64,000 nucleotides of DNA from Ehretia macrophylla (Eukaryota; Streptophyta; Magnoliopsida; Boraginales; Ehretiaceae): the NCBI GenBank assembly GCA_037974665.1, contig CM075783.1, positions 20,616,762 to 20,680,761 of the forward strand, read 5' to 3'. The translations under genes were made by a program, and so were the position numbers. The notes under the pieces are model-generated. The model saw only the letters and a list, made by a program, of their open reading frames with translations, was not told the origin of the DNA and made no database searches. Positions 9,843 through 21,060 of the stretch are shown here, piece after piece. Within the stretch, counting starts at the first letter, position 1; every line of letters starts with the position of its first letter.

Positions 9843-12041
9843 TTAAGAGAGTAAACTTCGATAGAAAACGAGAAACACTATAATACTGCTGACCATAACA
9901 ATATCTACCCAATCGACATGCATGCCAATTAATCCCAAAAGCTGGTGTAACTTATCACGATAAATTTCCCATAGTTGGCATAGCTTGTCACGACAAATCC
10001 CCGAAAGGTGGCGTAACTTGTCACGATAAATTCCCGAAAGTTGAACTAACTTATCAAAACAATTTGCCAAAAGCAGGCCTAACTTGTCACGAGAAACTCC
10101 TAAAAGCTTGCCTAAGTTGTGACGAGCAAATGCAATAAATTGTTCTTGCTTTCCTTTTTCTTTTTCTCCGACGTTTAATGATTTTTCATTATGCAATGTG
10201 TAAAAGTGAACCGCAACGATAAGGAAGGAGACACTCATCACTTTCTTATTTGTCATTTTCTCTTTTCCTTCTCTTCTTGACAAAAGCTGGCCTAACTTGT
10301 CACGACAATTTGCAATAAATCGTGCTAACTTTCCTTTTTCTTTTCCGCTTCTTCTTCTTTTTCTCCTCCCTTGGCAAATACTAGCATCAGATAAGACGAC
10401 AAAGTCTAACAGTCCACCCTCTCTTTCTGTTCTCTCTGCTTTTCTCTGTCTTTTCCTCTGCCCTTTTTCCCTTAAAAACCGGCTTAAGATGAGACGACAG
10501 AGTATGAGAATTTGTGCTTCCTTCGCTCTTTCATTAATTTCCTGTCCGTCTTGTCTTCCTTGTTCATTTCCTTCTCCTGTTTTCTGCAACAGGCAGAAGA
10601 CTAGATACGAACATAAAGCAAATCGGTAATTGTTGATTTGTTGTGCCATTCCTTTCTCTTCTAACATATCACGAAGCCGGAAAAGGAGATGACAAAGCGT
10701 ATGAATTACCTCGTTGTTGCTTAACCTTTTTACGGTTCCTTCCTCATTGTGCTCAGGCAGTTGGAGGGTGAATTGACGTAACTCATGAATTAGTTCGTCT
10801 TTGCTTTCCTCTTCCTTTCCTGCTCTTTTTTCCATTCTCAGCTTGTACCCGCAGAAGAAGAGATGTGAAAATAAAAACTGCGTATCACGGGCTAGTTTTT
10901 TCATTCCTTTCTCTTCTAAATATTTAAGAAATGACGATGATATTTTTATGCGGATTGGGAAACGCTCTTTGGCTATCTTCTTTTCTAGACTTCGCCAATT
11001 GTTCATTACAATTGCTTGTGCCCGAGGAAAACGCAGTGTGACGGAATTCAACTTCCATTTTATGAGCGCGAGGATGGCACAACCAGCCAAAACCATCCAG
11101 GTGTTTTTGTGGAGACCAAAGAGACTAATTGCACAATCTAGGACCGAAAAAAGAATAAAATTGAAAATTCCCAAGTCGGTAGGAGGTTGGACTATGGCGA
11201 GGTTAGCTAGCCAATAAATGGCTAAGAAGGATAGCATCGCCAAAAGATAAACTGACTTTTCTTGGATGGAGAACTGAACTAGAGCATAAGTTACCATTCC
11301 AAGAGGGGTTTCAATCAGTTTTATCTTTCCATTAGGGTTTCCTAATGTATATGACCCAACTTTTGATGAAGCAGAAAAATGCCCTGAGATGTTTTTTTTT
11401 CCTAAGATTAATTTGTTTTTGCTAAGAAAGTGCCCTGAGATGTAGGCTGATGTCAGACAAACGGAAAAAGTAGTACTTTGAGCAGCTTGGATAATTCCCT
11501 CAACTTTAGACCGTCCTTGACAAGAAGTGAAGAATACAACTGAGAAAAGTAAAGCTGTAAACAAAGCACAACGAAGTGCGTGCGAGGGAAATGCGAGAAA
11601 AGGGCCTCCGAATCCTAGCAAGATGTTTCTCCCCAGCCCTTTAGATTTTTTGTAGCGTGGAAGAACGACATTGGAAAGCCAAATGAATTGAGACATAGCC
11701 ATAGATAGAAAGCCTCTCCAGGAAAGATTCAACAGCAGGTCGGGCGAAAAACTTGCACCAAGTAAGATTGACACCAAGGAAAGATCTGCAAGGAAGTTTC
11801 CGAGTTCTTTTGGAAGATATTCGATGCCTAGATCAGGCTCCATAACAGGCCGTACAAAGAAGCCATAAAAACTTGAAAAGCATGCAGGGAGATATATGCC
11901 CACATCACGCATAAACGGAATGGATATGGGATCTGGGACAGAAGGGAATTTAACCTTATCCATAGCGAAAAGTGCAATTAATAAAGAGAGGTGGCTGATG
12001 ATGGACCAAAAGTATAAATACCGAATAGACGAAAATTCCAT
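9843..12041 (-). CDS. Multi-pass membrane protein with charged helical tail, unknown family (copy 1, 732 aa)
   Basis: This is an open single-exon gene. The ATG at 12041 matches the MEFSS start of every paralogue; the TTG three codons upstream is not used elsewhere. Residues 1-330 carry about nine or ten hydrophobic segments (for example 12-27, 48-64, 84-98, 154-173, 243-257, 263-283, 291-309, 313-327). The most conserved block is QPPTDLGIFNF, then LDCAISLFGL, then LNSVTLRFPRAQA with NNWRSLEK. Residues 350-600 are Lys/Glu/Arg-rich helices. Residues 600-616 are hydrophobic. Residues 639-705 are 11-residue repeats of the RDKLxxLxxIY type, and 712-729 look like a C-terminal membrane anchor. Paralogue 39380-41146 lacks this last part. 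No known domain is recognised. Function is unknown; a membrane location is inferred. Confidence 0.75.
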   Translation of the reverse strand: MEFSSIRYLYFWSIISHLSLLIALFAMDKVKFPSVPDPISIPFMRDVGIYLPACFSSFYGFFVRPVMEPDLGIEYLPKELGNFLADLSLVSILLGASFSPDLLLNLSWRGFLSMAMSQFIWLSNVVLPRYKKSKGLGRNILLGFGGPFLAFPSHALRCALFTALLFSVVFFTSCQGRSKVEGIIQAAQSTTFSVCLTSAYISGHFLSKNKLILGKKNISGHFSASSKVGSYTLGNPNGKIKLIETPLGMVTYALVQFSIQEKSVYLLAMLSFLAIYWLANLAIVQPPTDLGIFNFILFSVLDCAISLFGLHKNTWMVLAGCAILALIKWKLNSVTLRFPRAQAIVMNNWRSLEKKIAKERFPIRIKISSSFLKYLEEKGMKKLARDTQFLFSHLFFCGYKLRMEKRAGKEEESKDELIHELRQFTLQLPEHNEEGTVKRLSNNEVIHTLCHLLFRLRDMLEEKGMAQQINNYRFALCSYLVFCLLQKTGEGNEQGRQDGQEINERAKEAQILILCRLILSRFLREKGQRKRQRKAERTEREGGLLDFVVLSDASICQGRRKRRRSGKEKGKLARFIANCRDKLGQLLSRREGKEKMTNKKVMSVSFLIVAVHFYTLHNEKSLNVGEKEKGKQEQFIAFARHNLGKLLGVSRDKLGLLLANCFDKLVQLSGIYRDKLRHLSGICRDKLCQLWEIYRDKLHQLLGLIGMHVDWVDIVMVSSIIVFLVFYRSLLS
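9927..10124 (-). repeat. 33-bp coding repeats (11-residue units) in copy 1
   Basis: About five to six imperfect 33-bp units encode successive 11-residue segments (SRDKLGLLLAN, IYRDKLRHLSG, ICRDKLCQLWE, IYRDKLHQLLG). An 11-residue period fits a long amphipathic or right-handed coiled-coil helix. The units sit directly before the last hydrophobic segment. Confidence 0.8.
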
Positions 12042-12225
12042 TTTTATCAATGTCGCGAAAATGGAAGAGAATATTCAGTGTGATGAAAACTTTAAAAAAC
12101 CTGGAAATTGAAGAGAGATCTAGGGGGTAGTGTGGATTTCAGAAGAAGGGCTTCTTTTTATAGCTCAAATGGCCTTGACATAAAACACGCGTTTTCTTTC
12201 CCACTTTGACTTTGCACTCACCGGG
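12042..12225 (-). promoter_or_regulatory. Promoter and leader of copy 1
   Basis: On the minus strand GAGCTATAAAAAGAAG places a TATA box at about 12157-12164, roughly 120 bp before the ATG. Upstream is ACGCGTGTTTTATG, the diverged counterpart of the AAACCGTGTCTG element in the other copies, then GGCCATTTGAGC. The order and spacing match the promoters at 19150, 27515 and 39264. Confidence 0.7.
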
Positions 12226-13500
12226 CAATTTGTTTTAGTTCGTCCCTTTTTGATTACGCAGGATTAAAAGTTTGTAGTAATTAATTTATTAGAGATTAAC
12301 GTTACCAGAAACACGGTTTATTGACAAGATCCATACGTTTTATTGACGTGATAATCGGTAAATAAAATTAGAGTAATTCTAGATTCCTATATTCATTGGC
12401 AAAACAATCCCAAAAAGCTGATCATATAAATAATAAATGGCAGTACAACACTAAATAAAACTAATGCCTCAAACTTCTTATTAATAGCCACGTCTAAGCA
12501 TTTTACTTGAAGATCTCATGACACTAAATAGTGTCGTTAATTTCTAGCTCACAAATGACCAAAAAACATAATTTTTCTAGCCGAAGATGTTTCGTTGCTT
12601 AAATTTAACTGAATTTTGACGGAAAATATTGCGGAATAACTGTTTTTAAACGTTATCGATCGGGAAATATTATGGAGACTATTTCTATATATCACAAATT
12701 AAATAGCATTGACATAAACTATGCTTCGGGTCAGGGTGACGAAATCAAAGGCACAAATTTCCTATTCTTTGGTTGGTATTACAAATTCATAAAAAAAAAT
12801 AATAGGGAAAACTAGTATTATCCTATTAAATCCACTAGATGAATGATAGAAAAGAAGAAAAATAAGATCATTCTCAATAAAGAATCAATCTCAGAACCAA
12901 GCCTGACATGAGTTAGGGAAGCGTAGGGCGGTAAGAGCCTCTTTCTTTCTAATTGTATGCACAACTTGACCTAATGAAGCTAAAAATGTAACAAAAGTGT
13001 TTATAATTAAAAGAAATTATTTCTATCAGGCAGTGTCAGATGGTGCAGTACACAAGTGCAATGGACCCTTTCCCCACCAAGTGTGACAGTGTGTGGACAT
13101 GGACCCCACTAGGATATGTGAGTCTTTCCCATAGTTAAATTTTTTTGAAGTTTCTTAGAACGCATTTGAAAGTAACATAAAATATTAGAGAACTTCAAGT
13201 TGGTCCTTCGGTGATAGTCATTTGGAAGTTACAATTAGGTGCAGATTTATTGGATATCTGATAACAGCGTGGAAGTCCAATGGTCGTATTGCAGGAAAAA
13301 GTGAGCTAGAAATCACAAGTCTTCAATAACTGCCAAAAAAAAAAATTAGTCTTCACAGTCTTCTTTTTCTTTTCAGACTTCTGTTTCTTCTTCCTTTCCT
13401 TCTTTTGGGAAAAGCTTAACCAAATTAATCAAACAAAGTCCAATAATTAACTTTTGACTAGCAAGCTAAACCATGAATTGGAGAAAGTGAAAGAGACGAC
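12126..13500. repeat. Duplicated upstream module, copy A
   Basis: The region upstream of copy 1 is repeated in the same orientation at about 15945-17560. Shared landmarks include CTTCTTATTAATAGCCACGT, GGTTTATTGACAAGATCCAT, TTCTTCTTCCTTTCCTTCTT and GGGAAAAGCTTAAC. The copies differ by many substitutions and by an extra segment at about 16400-16680 in copy B. Confidence 0.85.
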
Positions 13501-13559
13501 AAAACCAAGGACGAAGTGCTTGTTCGAGAATATAGATAAACGATGAAGGAGGCGAGACC

Positions 13560-14900
13560 ATGTAAACATTTTAAGTGAGAAATCCTTTTAGGAAAGCATT
13601 TTTCATTTCTCGGCTTGTCATTCAAACATCAGCTGAGAAAAGCCCAACTACAAGTTATTGTAAATGTCATCCTGGTTTGTCATTTTCACAAATAAACCTA
13701 GTAATAATTTTGTCTTCTCCATATTACTTATCTCTAGAGTCAATAATTTTATATGAGAAACTACAAAACTCAATCACTTGCTGCCGTTACTCTTCAATTT
13801 TTAGTTAATATCTATCTTGTAGAGGTACTTAAATTAAATTAATAATCAATTTCTAAATTTTATCTTAAAACTAATCGGTTACTTCCAGTTACGTAAATCA
13901 ATAGCTTAAACCTCACTAAAGTGAAGAGCACTTCCCTGTAAAAGTTTTCATTTTCACAAATAAACCTAGGACTTCACAATAATCCTATTATCAACTAAAG
14001 GGCATGTTGAAGTCTCCAAACTAGTAATAATCTTTGTAGATGCCCTTAAAGAACCCTAATAATTAAATAGATGGAAGTCAACTAAACTGTAGGGGAGACA
14101 ATGACTACTTCTATAAGATTGACTAATCATAACTACCCAAAAAAATAGCCGTCGTGTTATTGGGTATAAGTGCAATATATTAAGCACTATTTCTCTTTCC
14201 AAACCCCCCTGTTTCTTGTCTCTTTGGTTGATAGGTAAGTTTCTTTCTTTTCCTTAAGCCGAATGGTTCAATGATATTAGGTGAAATAATCATCTTATAT
14301 CTTCTAGTGTTCTCACGCTATATTCATACTACACATAATATACCGGGTAAAATATTTCAGAGGTCACTAAATTATTCCTCTATTCCTGTTTTGACCATTA
14401 TACGATTTTTTGTTATATTTTGCTTATTAAACTATTAATTAGGTATCATTTTGACTATTTTGTCAATTATTCTGTTGAAATAATTAACTATTAAGGATAA
14501 AATTGTAATATCAATTATACAAATTTAATTTTTTCCCCTCAAATTTAATTTATTTGCAAATTAACACTAATGCGTTAAAATTTCATAAAAATGACTACTT
14601 CTATAAGATTGAATAGATGGAAGTTGACTAAAACTGTAGAGGAGACAATGACTACTTCTATAAGATTGACTAATCTTAATGACCCAAAGAAATAGCCGTT
14701 GTGTTATTGGATAAAAATGCAATATATTAAGCACTACATCTCTTTCTTTCTCTATCCAAACCCCTGTTTCTTGTCTCTTTGTGCATATGCTGGTAGTTGA
14801 TAGGCAATTAACTTTCTTTCTTTTTCTTAAGCCAAGTGGTCTGATGATATTAGGTGAAAATAATCATGTTATATCGTCTCGTGTTCTCACCCTACGTTCA
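13560..14900. repeat. Flanking module with internal duplication
   Basis: The part from about 13928 matches 63256-64000 in the same orientation (shared start CACTTCCCTG, then TTCATTTTCACAAATAAACC). Inside the module a block around GACTACTTCTATAAGATTGA, GCAATATATTAAGCACTA and CCCTGTTTCTTGTCTCTTTG occurs twice, near 14100-14300 and 14640-14880. Inverted relatives lie at about 22900-23480, 38590-38770 and 48490-48670. No gene is supported. Confidence 0.75.
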
Positions 14901-15944
14901 TACCATACAGAATATGACCCTTTTTCCTCTCTTATATATCCTGTGTTGACGAAGTGATTTCAATTTTCAAGTGCGTCAAAGTGTAGATTAATATTTTAAC
15001 GAATTGAAATCTATAGGATAAATTTTGTTTATTGATCTAAAGTATGCAATGATTTGATGATTAGTCTCTAGTTTCTACTACTATTTTTTGTATGTTTTCA
15101 TCCTCAAAGTTTACAAATATTCTATTTATAATCTTTTCTCCTTCAAAAGTTATGGGAAACAGTCATCCAAGGAGTAGTGCGCTTGTGCATTTTATAAGGT
15201 TACTGCAAATTTTTGGATGACTAAAACATTAAAAGGACCAACAATGAAATATATTTAAAATTTGAGGTACTAAATTATGTAAAGAAGAACAAAGCATTTC
15301 ATCTAGATTCAAATATTTAATATATTTTAGAAACTATACTTGTTGTTTGCACTAAACATTGCTGGCTAAACAAGATATATTATTCTTGTATATTACAAAA
15401 GAACACTATAGAATCTTTCATCAACGACTGAATGACACAGCAAATTTTGTTGTGCTTCTACTTATAGAAGATATAACTTAATTATTAAAATCATTAGATA
15501 AATAATTATTTAATTAGATCACAAGCCCTTTTATTTACACGTGGGCCACTTAATTCTAGCATTCTCACATTTGGCCCATGTGACATTTGTTATGGTTTAA
15601 ATACCATAATGAGGACAATTATATTATCTTAAATCTTTCTTGACATTGGTGGAGTTATGGCAGTTGTACGCATTAATTTCGACATATTCCCTTCTATGTA
15701 CTACAACATTAGCTCGTTACTCAATATTATCCATAATAAAAGGTAAATTAATAGTCCAATAATAATGTCTTTATTCGAGACTATATTTGTTATCTTTCAT
15801 CTATATCAATTATGTATACTATATAGAAAACAGATAAATCAGAAACATATAAGCGAGCTCAAGAGTATCAAGTCAATAAACTCTAATAAAGTCATGACAT
15901 CAAATTATGTCCATTCTTTCAACATGCTCATTTAATGTTTGGAT
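14900..15944. other. Intergenic, no supported gene
   Basis: AT-rich sequence without a convincing reading frame or repeat boundary. If the upstream module at 15945-17560 once served a minus-strand gene, its coding body should lie here, but none is detectable. Confidence 0.4.
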
Positions 15945-16010
15945 TTCTGAAGAAGGGCTTCTTTGTATAGGTCAAATGGCCTTCACATAAAACACGGTTT
16001 TTGCAGTTCC
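15945..16010 (-). promoter_or_regulatory. Orphan copy of the family promoter
   Basis: On the minus strand it keeps AAAAACCGTGTTTTATGTG, then GGCCATTTGACCTATACAAA and GAAGCCCTTCTTC. These are the same elements and spacing as the copy 1 promoter. The TATA box is altered to TATACAAA. No MEFSS-type coding sequence follows it. Confidence 0.65.
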
Positions 16011-16399
16011 CTCTCTTTTTTCTTTTTTTTTTCACTTTTTGCTTACGCGGGATTAAAAGTTTGTAGTGATTAATTTATTAGAGATTAAGGTTACCAGAAA
16101 TGCGGTTTGTTGACATGATCCATACGTTTTATTGACGTGATAATAAGTAATTAAAAAAAGAGTAATTCTAGAGTCCTATATTCATAGGCAAAACAATCGC
16201 AAAAAGCTGACCATATAAATGGCAGTACAACACTTAATAAAACTAATGCCTCAAACTTCTTATTAATAGCCACGTCTAAGCATTTTACTTGAAGACCTCA
16301 TGACACTAAATAGTGTCGTTAATTTCTAGCTCACAAATGACCAAAAAACATAATTTTTCTAGGCGAAGATGTTTCGTTGCTTAAATTTACCTGAATTTT

Positions 16400-16680
16400 G
16401 ATAAGAGTAAATCGCGGCGGTATACAATTTCTTTCTTTTTTCTTTTTTTGTGAAGAAATTGTATAACAGAAGGGGGATGAGAAGGTGGGTTGCTAAACGC
16501 CATGAGGTACTGCAAGACCTCCAAATTTTGTACACAACAAAATTTTTCTAAGTTTAGATACCCTTTTCTGGTAAATAAGCGTATAGCAGGTTGAAAAAAT
16601 TGTTCTGAATGGAGTGATAAAACAAATTATGGATTATGTTAATGAATGTACTGTTAAACGATGCTTTATTTAAAGGAAAA
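16400..16680. other. Extra segment in module copy B
   Basis: Present here but absent at the matching point near 12618. It contains a stretch of about 45 bases around CAAATTTTGTACACAACAAA that reappears in inverted orientation at about 44130-44168, directly before the family fragment at 44203. Its origin is unknown; no terminal repeats or target duplication could be fixed. Confidence 0.5.
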
Positions 16681-17560
16681 GAATACGGAATAATTGTTTT
16701 TAAACGTAATCTGGAAATATTATGGAGACCATTTCTATCACAAATTAAATTTGGCCATTTTGTGTTTGAAGTTTCAAGATGAAAATAAAATTGCATTGAT
16801 ATAAACATTTCTCAGGGTCAGGTCAGGTTGATGAAATCAAAGACACGCAAATTTCCTAATATTTGGTTGTTATTACAAATTCATAATAAAATAGGGAAAA
16901 TAGTATTATCCTATTAATCCACCAGATAAATGATAGAAAAGAAGAAAAATAAGATCATTTTCAATAAAGCATCAATCTCGGGATCAAGCCTGACATGGAT
17001 TAGTGAAGGGTAGGGCTGTAAGATATCTTTTTTCTTCCTAATTGTATATGCAACTTGACCTAATGAAGCTAAAAATCTAGCCGAAGTGTTTATAATTAAA
17101 AGATATTGCTCCTATGGGATGGTGCGACACTCAAGTATGGTAGACCCCTTGCCCACCAAATGTGGTAGTGTGTGGAGATGGACTTGACTAGCATATATGA
17201 GTCTATCCCATAATAAATTGTTCAGACGTTTCTCAGAAGACATTTGAAAGTGACATAAAAGATTAGAGAACTTCAAGTTGGTCCGTCGGTAATAGTCCTT
17301 AGGAAGTTTCCATTAGGTGCAGATTTAATGGAGAATTGATAATAGCGTGGAAGTCCAATGGTCGTATTCAAGGAAAAAGTGAACTAGATTTGAGTGGAAG
17401 TTAGTAGGATGAGATGCTTTTTCACTTAATTGTTGAAAATCATAAGTCTTCAACAACTGACCCAAAAACAAAAAAAAAAGTCTTCAACCGTCTTCTTTTT
17501 CTTTTCAGACTTCTGTTTCTTCTTCCTTTCCTTCTTTTGGGAAAAGCTTAACTGAATTAA

Positions 17561-18139
17561 TACAACAAAGTCAATAATTAACTTTTGACTAGCTACCTAA
17601 ATGATGAATTTGAAGTGAAAGAGATGACTAAAGTGTTTGTTTGAGAATATAGAGCTTGACAGAAAAGATCCAAACTCTCTCTCATAGGAGCTCACAGTGT
17701 TTAGGAAAAAAACTATAAAAATCCTCACAGGACTTTATGTATGATAAAGTCTAAATTCTTCCATACTAGTCTTTTTTTATGGTAAAAGAACTAAAAAGTC
17801 TCATCACTTGGCTCACCCTCCCCCATATGACCTGTGGCTCTCGTGGCAAGAAAATACAAGTTAGAAAGTCCTATTTATGGGAGCCAATACCTAACTCCAC
17901 TAGAATTTGAACTCCTATCTCAACCCTCATTAGATTGAACTTCTACTTATTTTCAATTTCGTCTTGGACTTGAACTTGGACATGAGCTAAAAACCCAACA
18001 AAATGAAGATGACAAACAAAATAAAGTGATGACTAAGGTTATGACCTCTGATGTTACTTAACCTTGTTAAAGGAAAATATATTCATGCTCTATAGTCTAT
18101 ACACAAGCATTATTAACACCAGAAAAGCCAAAAAGTTTA
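17561..18139. other. Intergenic, no supported gene
   Basis: Mixed low-complexity sequence. No reading frame, terminal repeat or known element was recognised. Confidence 0.35.
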
Positions 18140-18148
18140 AAAAGAATA

Positions 18149-18566
18149 GGGTAATTTACCGAAATGATCATAAATTTTTATTTTTTTGACATTTAAGCCC
18201 TTTATCTTTTATTTTGGACAAAATGTTCATTTATCTTTCATTTTGGTAACAACCATTAATCCTTAGAGTAAAATATGACAAAAAAATAACGTTAGTGAGC
18301 ACGTGAATTGTATGTGGCCGCAAAATACATAAACTTTAGGATGCTTATTTTTTATCGTGTGACAATTTTACCCTTAAAAATTTGTGAATTTTGCGATCAT
18401 ATGTTATCCACGTGCTCACTAACGATATTTTTTCGATGGATTTTGTTCCAAGGACTAACGATTGTCACCAAAATGAAAGATGAATAACCATTTTGTCCAA
18501 AATAAAATATAAATGACTTAAATGTAAAAAAAGGCAAAGATATAAGACTATTTCGGTAAATTATCT
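18149..18566. mobile_element. MULE-type MITE with long inverted arms
   Basis: The ends are GGGTAATTTACCGAAATG and, on the other strand, AGATAATTTACCGAAATA. The inverted arms run about 165 bp each: CATTTATCTTTCATTTTGGT at about 18227 pairs with ACCAAAATGAAAGATGAATA at about 18467. A perfect 9-bp target duplication, AAAAGAATA, sits at 18140-18148 and 18567-18575. A 9-bp duplication with long inverted ends indicates the Mutator-like group. It is non-coding. Confidence 0.88.
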
Positions 18567-19109
18567 AAAAGAATATGAATAGCGTCTAACTTAAGTATTG
18601 ACTGAAAACGGAAAGATCAGAAGAAATGAAACATTAAAAAAGGAAAAAACTAACCTTATAAATTTCCGATGATATACTTAGGTATTAACTGAAAAAGAAA
18701 AGAGAAGAAATGGAAAAAAAAAAAAAAAGCTTATTAATTTCCGGAGATGTACTTAGGTATCATGATGTCTTTTTGATGGGTAAATAATGCGAGCTTTTCA
18801 ATTCAAATGGTTAAAATTAGGCTTTTGAAATAAGGTTATCAGTCATTAGCTTTGATAAGTTTTGCACTTCTAATATTTGGTGGTCAATTTTTTCCAGTGA
18901 TCATTTCTTTTCAGTATAATGGAGGTCGAAATTATAAATTCAAATTGAGAATTACTCCAAATTACAAAAATTTACTATTGTATCATTTCACCTAACTTTT
19001 GAGTGATGTTTTTGGGATTATTTTACCCAAGAATTAGGACTCTAGAATGACTCAAGTCAAAAATCCGTGTTTCTGATATATTCTTAGTCTCTAATCAACT
19101 ACATTTTAA

Positions 19110-19276
19110 AAAAAAATTACAAACCGTGTCTGGATGTTGACGCCATTTGAGCTATAATAAGAAGCCATTCGCCCTATGTCAACACTAGATAGATCTCTCA
19201 CCTCGATTTCTGGCTTTTATCTATAATATTTTGCCCTGATTCTGATCTTCCATTTTCGCTAACGTACGTTGTCCTC
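19110..19276 (+). promoter_or_regulatory. Promoter and leader of copy 2
   Basis: AAACCGTGTCTGG at about 19121, CGCCATTTGAGC, and a weakened TATA region (CTATAATAAGAAG) at about 19152 precede the ATG at 19277. The leader ends in ACGTTGTCCTC directly before the ATG, as in the copy at 27628. Confidence 0.7.
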
Positions 19277-20886
19277 ATGGAATTTCCGTCGATTTGGTAC
19301 CTCTCCTTTTGGTCCATCATCAGCCAGGTATCTCTATTAATAGCAGTTGTTGCTCCATATGAGGTCCATCTCCCTGTTCTCCAATTCCCTCATATTATAT
19401 ATATCCCTATATTTTTTTCAACTTTTTATGCCTTCCTTGTACGGCCTATGATGGAACCTGATCTAACCACCGGAAGTGTTTCAAATGAACTCTATCAATT
19501 CTTTAAAACGCTCCTAGTTGTGATAACAATACCATTTTATTCTTGGATGCTTCCGTTGTACCAGCAGTTGACTTTTTACTTCAAAGTGTGTGTGCCATTG
19601 TTAATAGTTTTAGGGGTACCCCGGTGCTTTTTCTATCTTTATCCACGCTATGTGATAAGGAAAGATATGGGAAGCTATGTGATTGGATTTGCAGGCCCTT
19701 TGCGAGTGTACCTCTCTCATACTTTTTTGTGTGTTTCATTTATAGCTTTTTTTTCCTTGGTTGCATAGGTGGTAACTTTTCATGGTCCGTTTGAAGATCA
19801 AGAAATTGTTGAATTCTTTCAATCTCTTATTTCTTCGTTGATAGTAGCATTATTCCTAGTTCAGTTGTGCTTACATCCTTTCCTATCAGGAATTTGGGCA
19901 TCTATAGTTGGAAAGGTAAAAATGATTCAGATCCCTCTTGGGTTGTTAATTTATGTTATAGTTCAGTACAACATCCCAGAAAAGTCAGTTCCTCTTTTGG
20001 TGATGCTGTCTTCCTTTGCCATTTCTTGGCTAGCTATCCTCGCCATGATCTGACCTCCTACTGACTTGGGCATTTTCAATTTTTTTATTGGTGCGATCCT
20101 GGATTCGGCTATAAGTCTCTTCGGACTAGGCAAATTCACCTGGATTGTTTTTGCTGGTTGTGTCGTCCTCCTGCTCTTGCGACAGAAGTTGAATTCTGTG
20201 ACATTGCGTTATCCTCGGCCTCGGGCACGAACAACTATTATGAGTAACTGGCGAAGCCTAGAAATCCAGATAGAGGAGATAGCTCTTTCGTTGTATAAAT
20301 GGACGGCAAAAGAAAATGAAGGAAATAGAAGACTAAGTGATGATAAGTTCAGTTTTTTTTCATATTTCTTGTTTTGCGCGGCTAAGTTAATTATGGAAAA
20401 AATGGCAAGAAAGGAAGAAGAAAGCAAAGACAAGCTTATTGATAAGTTACTTCATTTCACTCTCCACCTGCTAATTAAGCAAAAAGAGGAAGGGACGGAA
20501 GATGAAATGAAGATGAAGAAAAGGTAAAAGATGAGCTAATTTATACATTATGCCATCTCTATTTCCGACTGTATATTGTAGAAGAAAAAGGAACGGAAGA
20601 GCAAACTAAAAATTGCAAAATTGCTCTATGTTCGTATCTAGTCTTTTTCTTGTTGCAGAAGAAAGCACATGAACAAGAGAAAGCAAAAGAAGCGCGAATT
20701 ATTAGACTTTGCCTTTGCAACTTAGGCCAGCTTTGCCGAGAGATGGAGGACACTAGAAAGATAAGGGAAAATAAGAAAGTGAAAATAGTTGAAATTGGAC
20801 TCTCTTTACCAGGACTGATTCCAGGTTCAAACTCATTATGCCATCTTCTTTTCGTTATTTTGTTAGTTTCCTCCCATGGCACCTAG
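19277..20886 (+). pseudogene. Family membrane-protein gene, broken (copy 2)
   Basis: It starts MEFPSIWYLSFWSIISQVSL and runs in one frame to 20527, apart from two stops in place: TAG at 19766-19768 after the segment ending FIAFFSLVA, and TGA at 20051-20053 at the position where the relatives have CAA in the QPPTDLGIF motif. A frameshift near 20520 (AAGAAAAGGTAAAAG) then moves the charged tail to another frame, which continues to a stop at 20884-20886. The family hallmarks ISLFGLGKFTW, LNSVTLRYPRPRA and SNWRSLEIQI are present. The tail ends in a short hydrophobic segment (LCHLLFVILLVSS). With only three lesions it is a young pseudogene, or expressed only as fragments. Confidence 0.82.
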
Positions 20887-20924
20887 CTATCCAGTCATTG
20901 TCGTCCGTTGTTGATCAGGAAATG

Positions 20925-21060
20925 TGTTGGTATGTCTTGTTACAGCATGTAATGGTGCCTGCCTATTTTGTAAATACTGTTCTTGTTAGCTTTATTGTAG
21001 TATGGGTTGTTATGTAAGAAAATTTTTACATTATTAGGATTAATCAATCTTTATAGTTCA
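20925..21060 (+). repeat. Family 3'-flank module
   Basis: GGTATGTCTTG, then TTTTGTAAATACTG and TTGTTAGCTTTATTGTA, recur downstream of other copies at about 42570-42680 and 45346-45455. It is probably the ancestral 3' untranslated region or terminator area of the gene family. Confidence 0.65.

Larger units (their letters stand above)
15945..17560. repeat. Duplicated upstream module, copy B
   Basis: The counterpart of 12126-13500 in the same orientation. It carries about 270 extra bases (about 16400-16680), between GAATTTTGA and CGGAATAA, that copy A lacks. Confidence 0.85.

Noticed and set aside
10297-11217. Plus-strand reading frames of about 110 and 138 codons
   Set aside because: They lie wholly inside the minus-strand family gene. 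They arise from its Lys/Glu-rich codons read in reverse and have no homologue among the other copies.
12048-12050. TTG start three codons upstream of copy 1
   Set aside because: All paralogues start at the ATG of MEF, and a non-ATG start has no support here.
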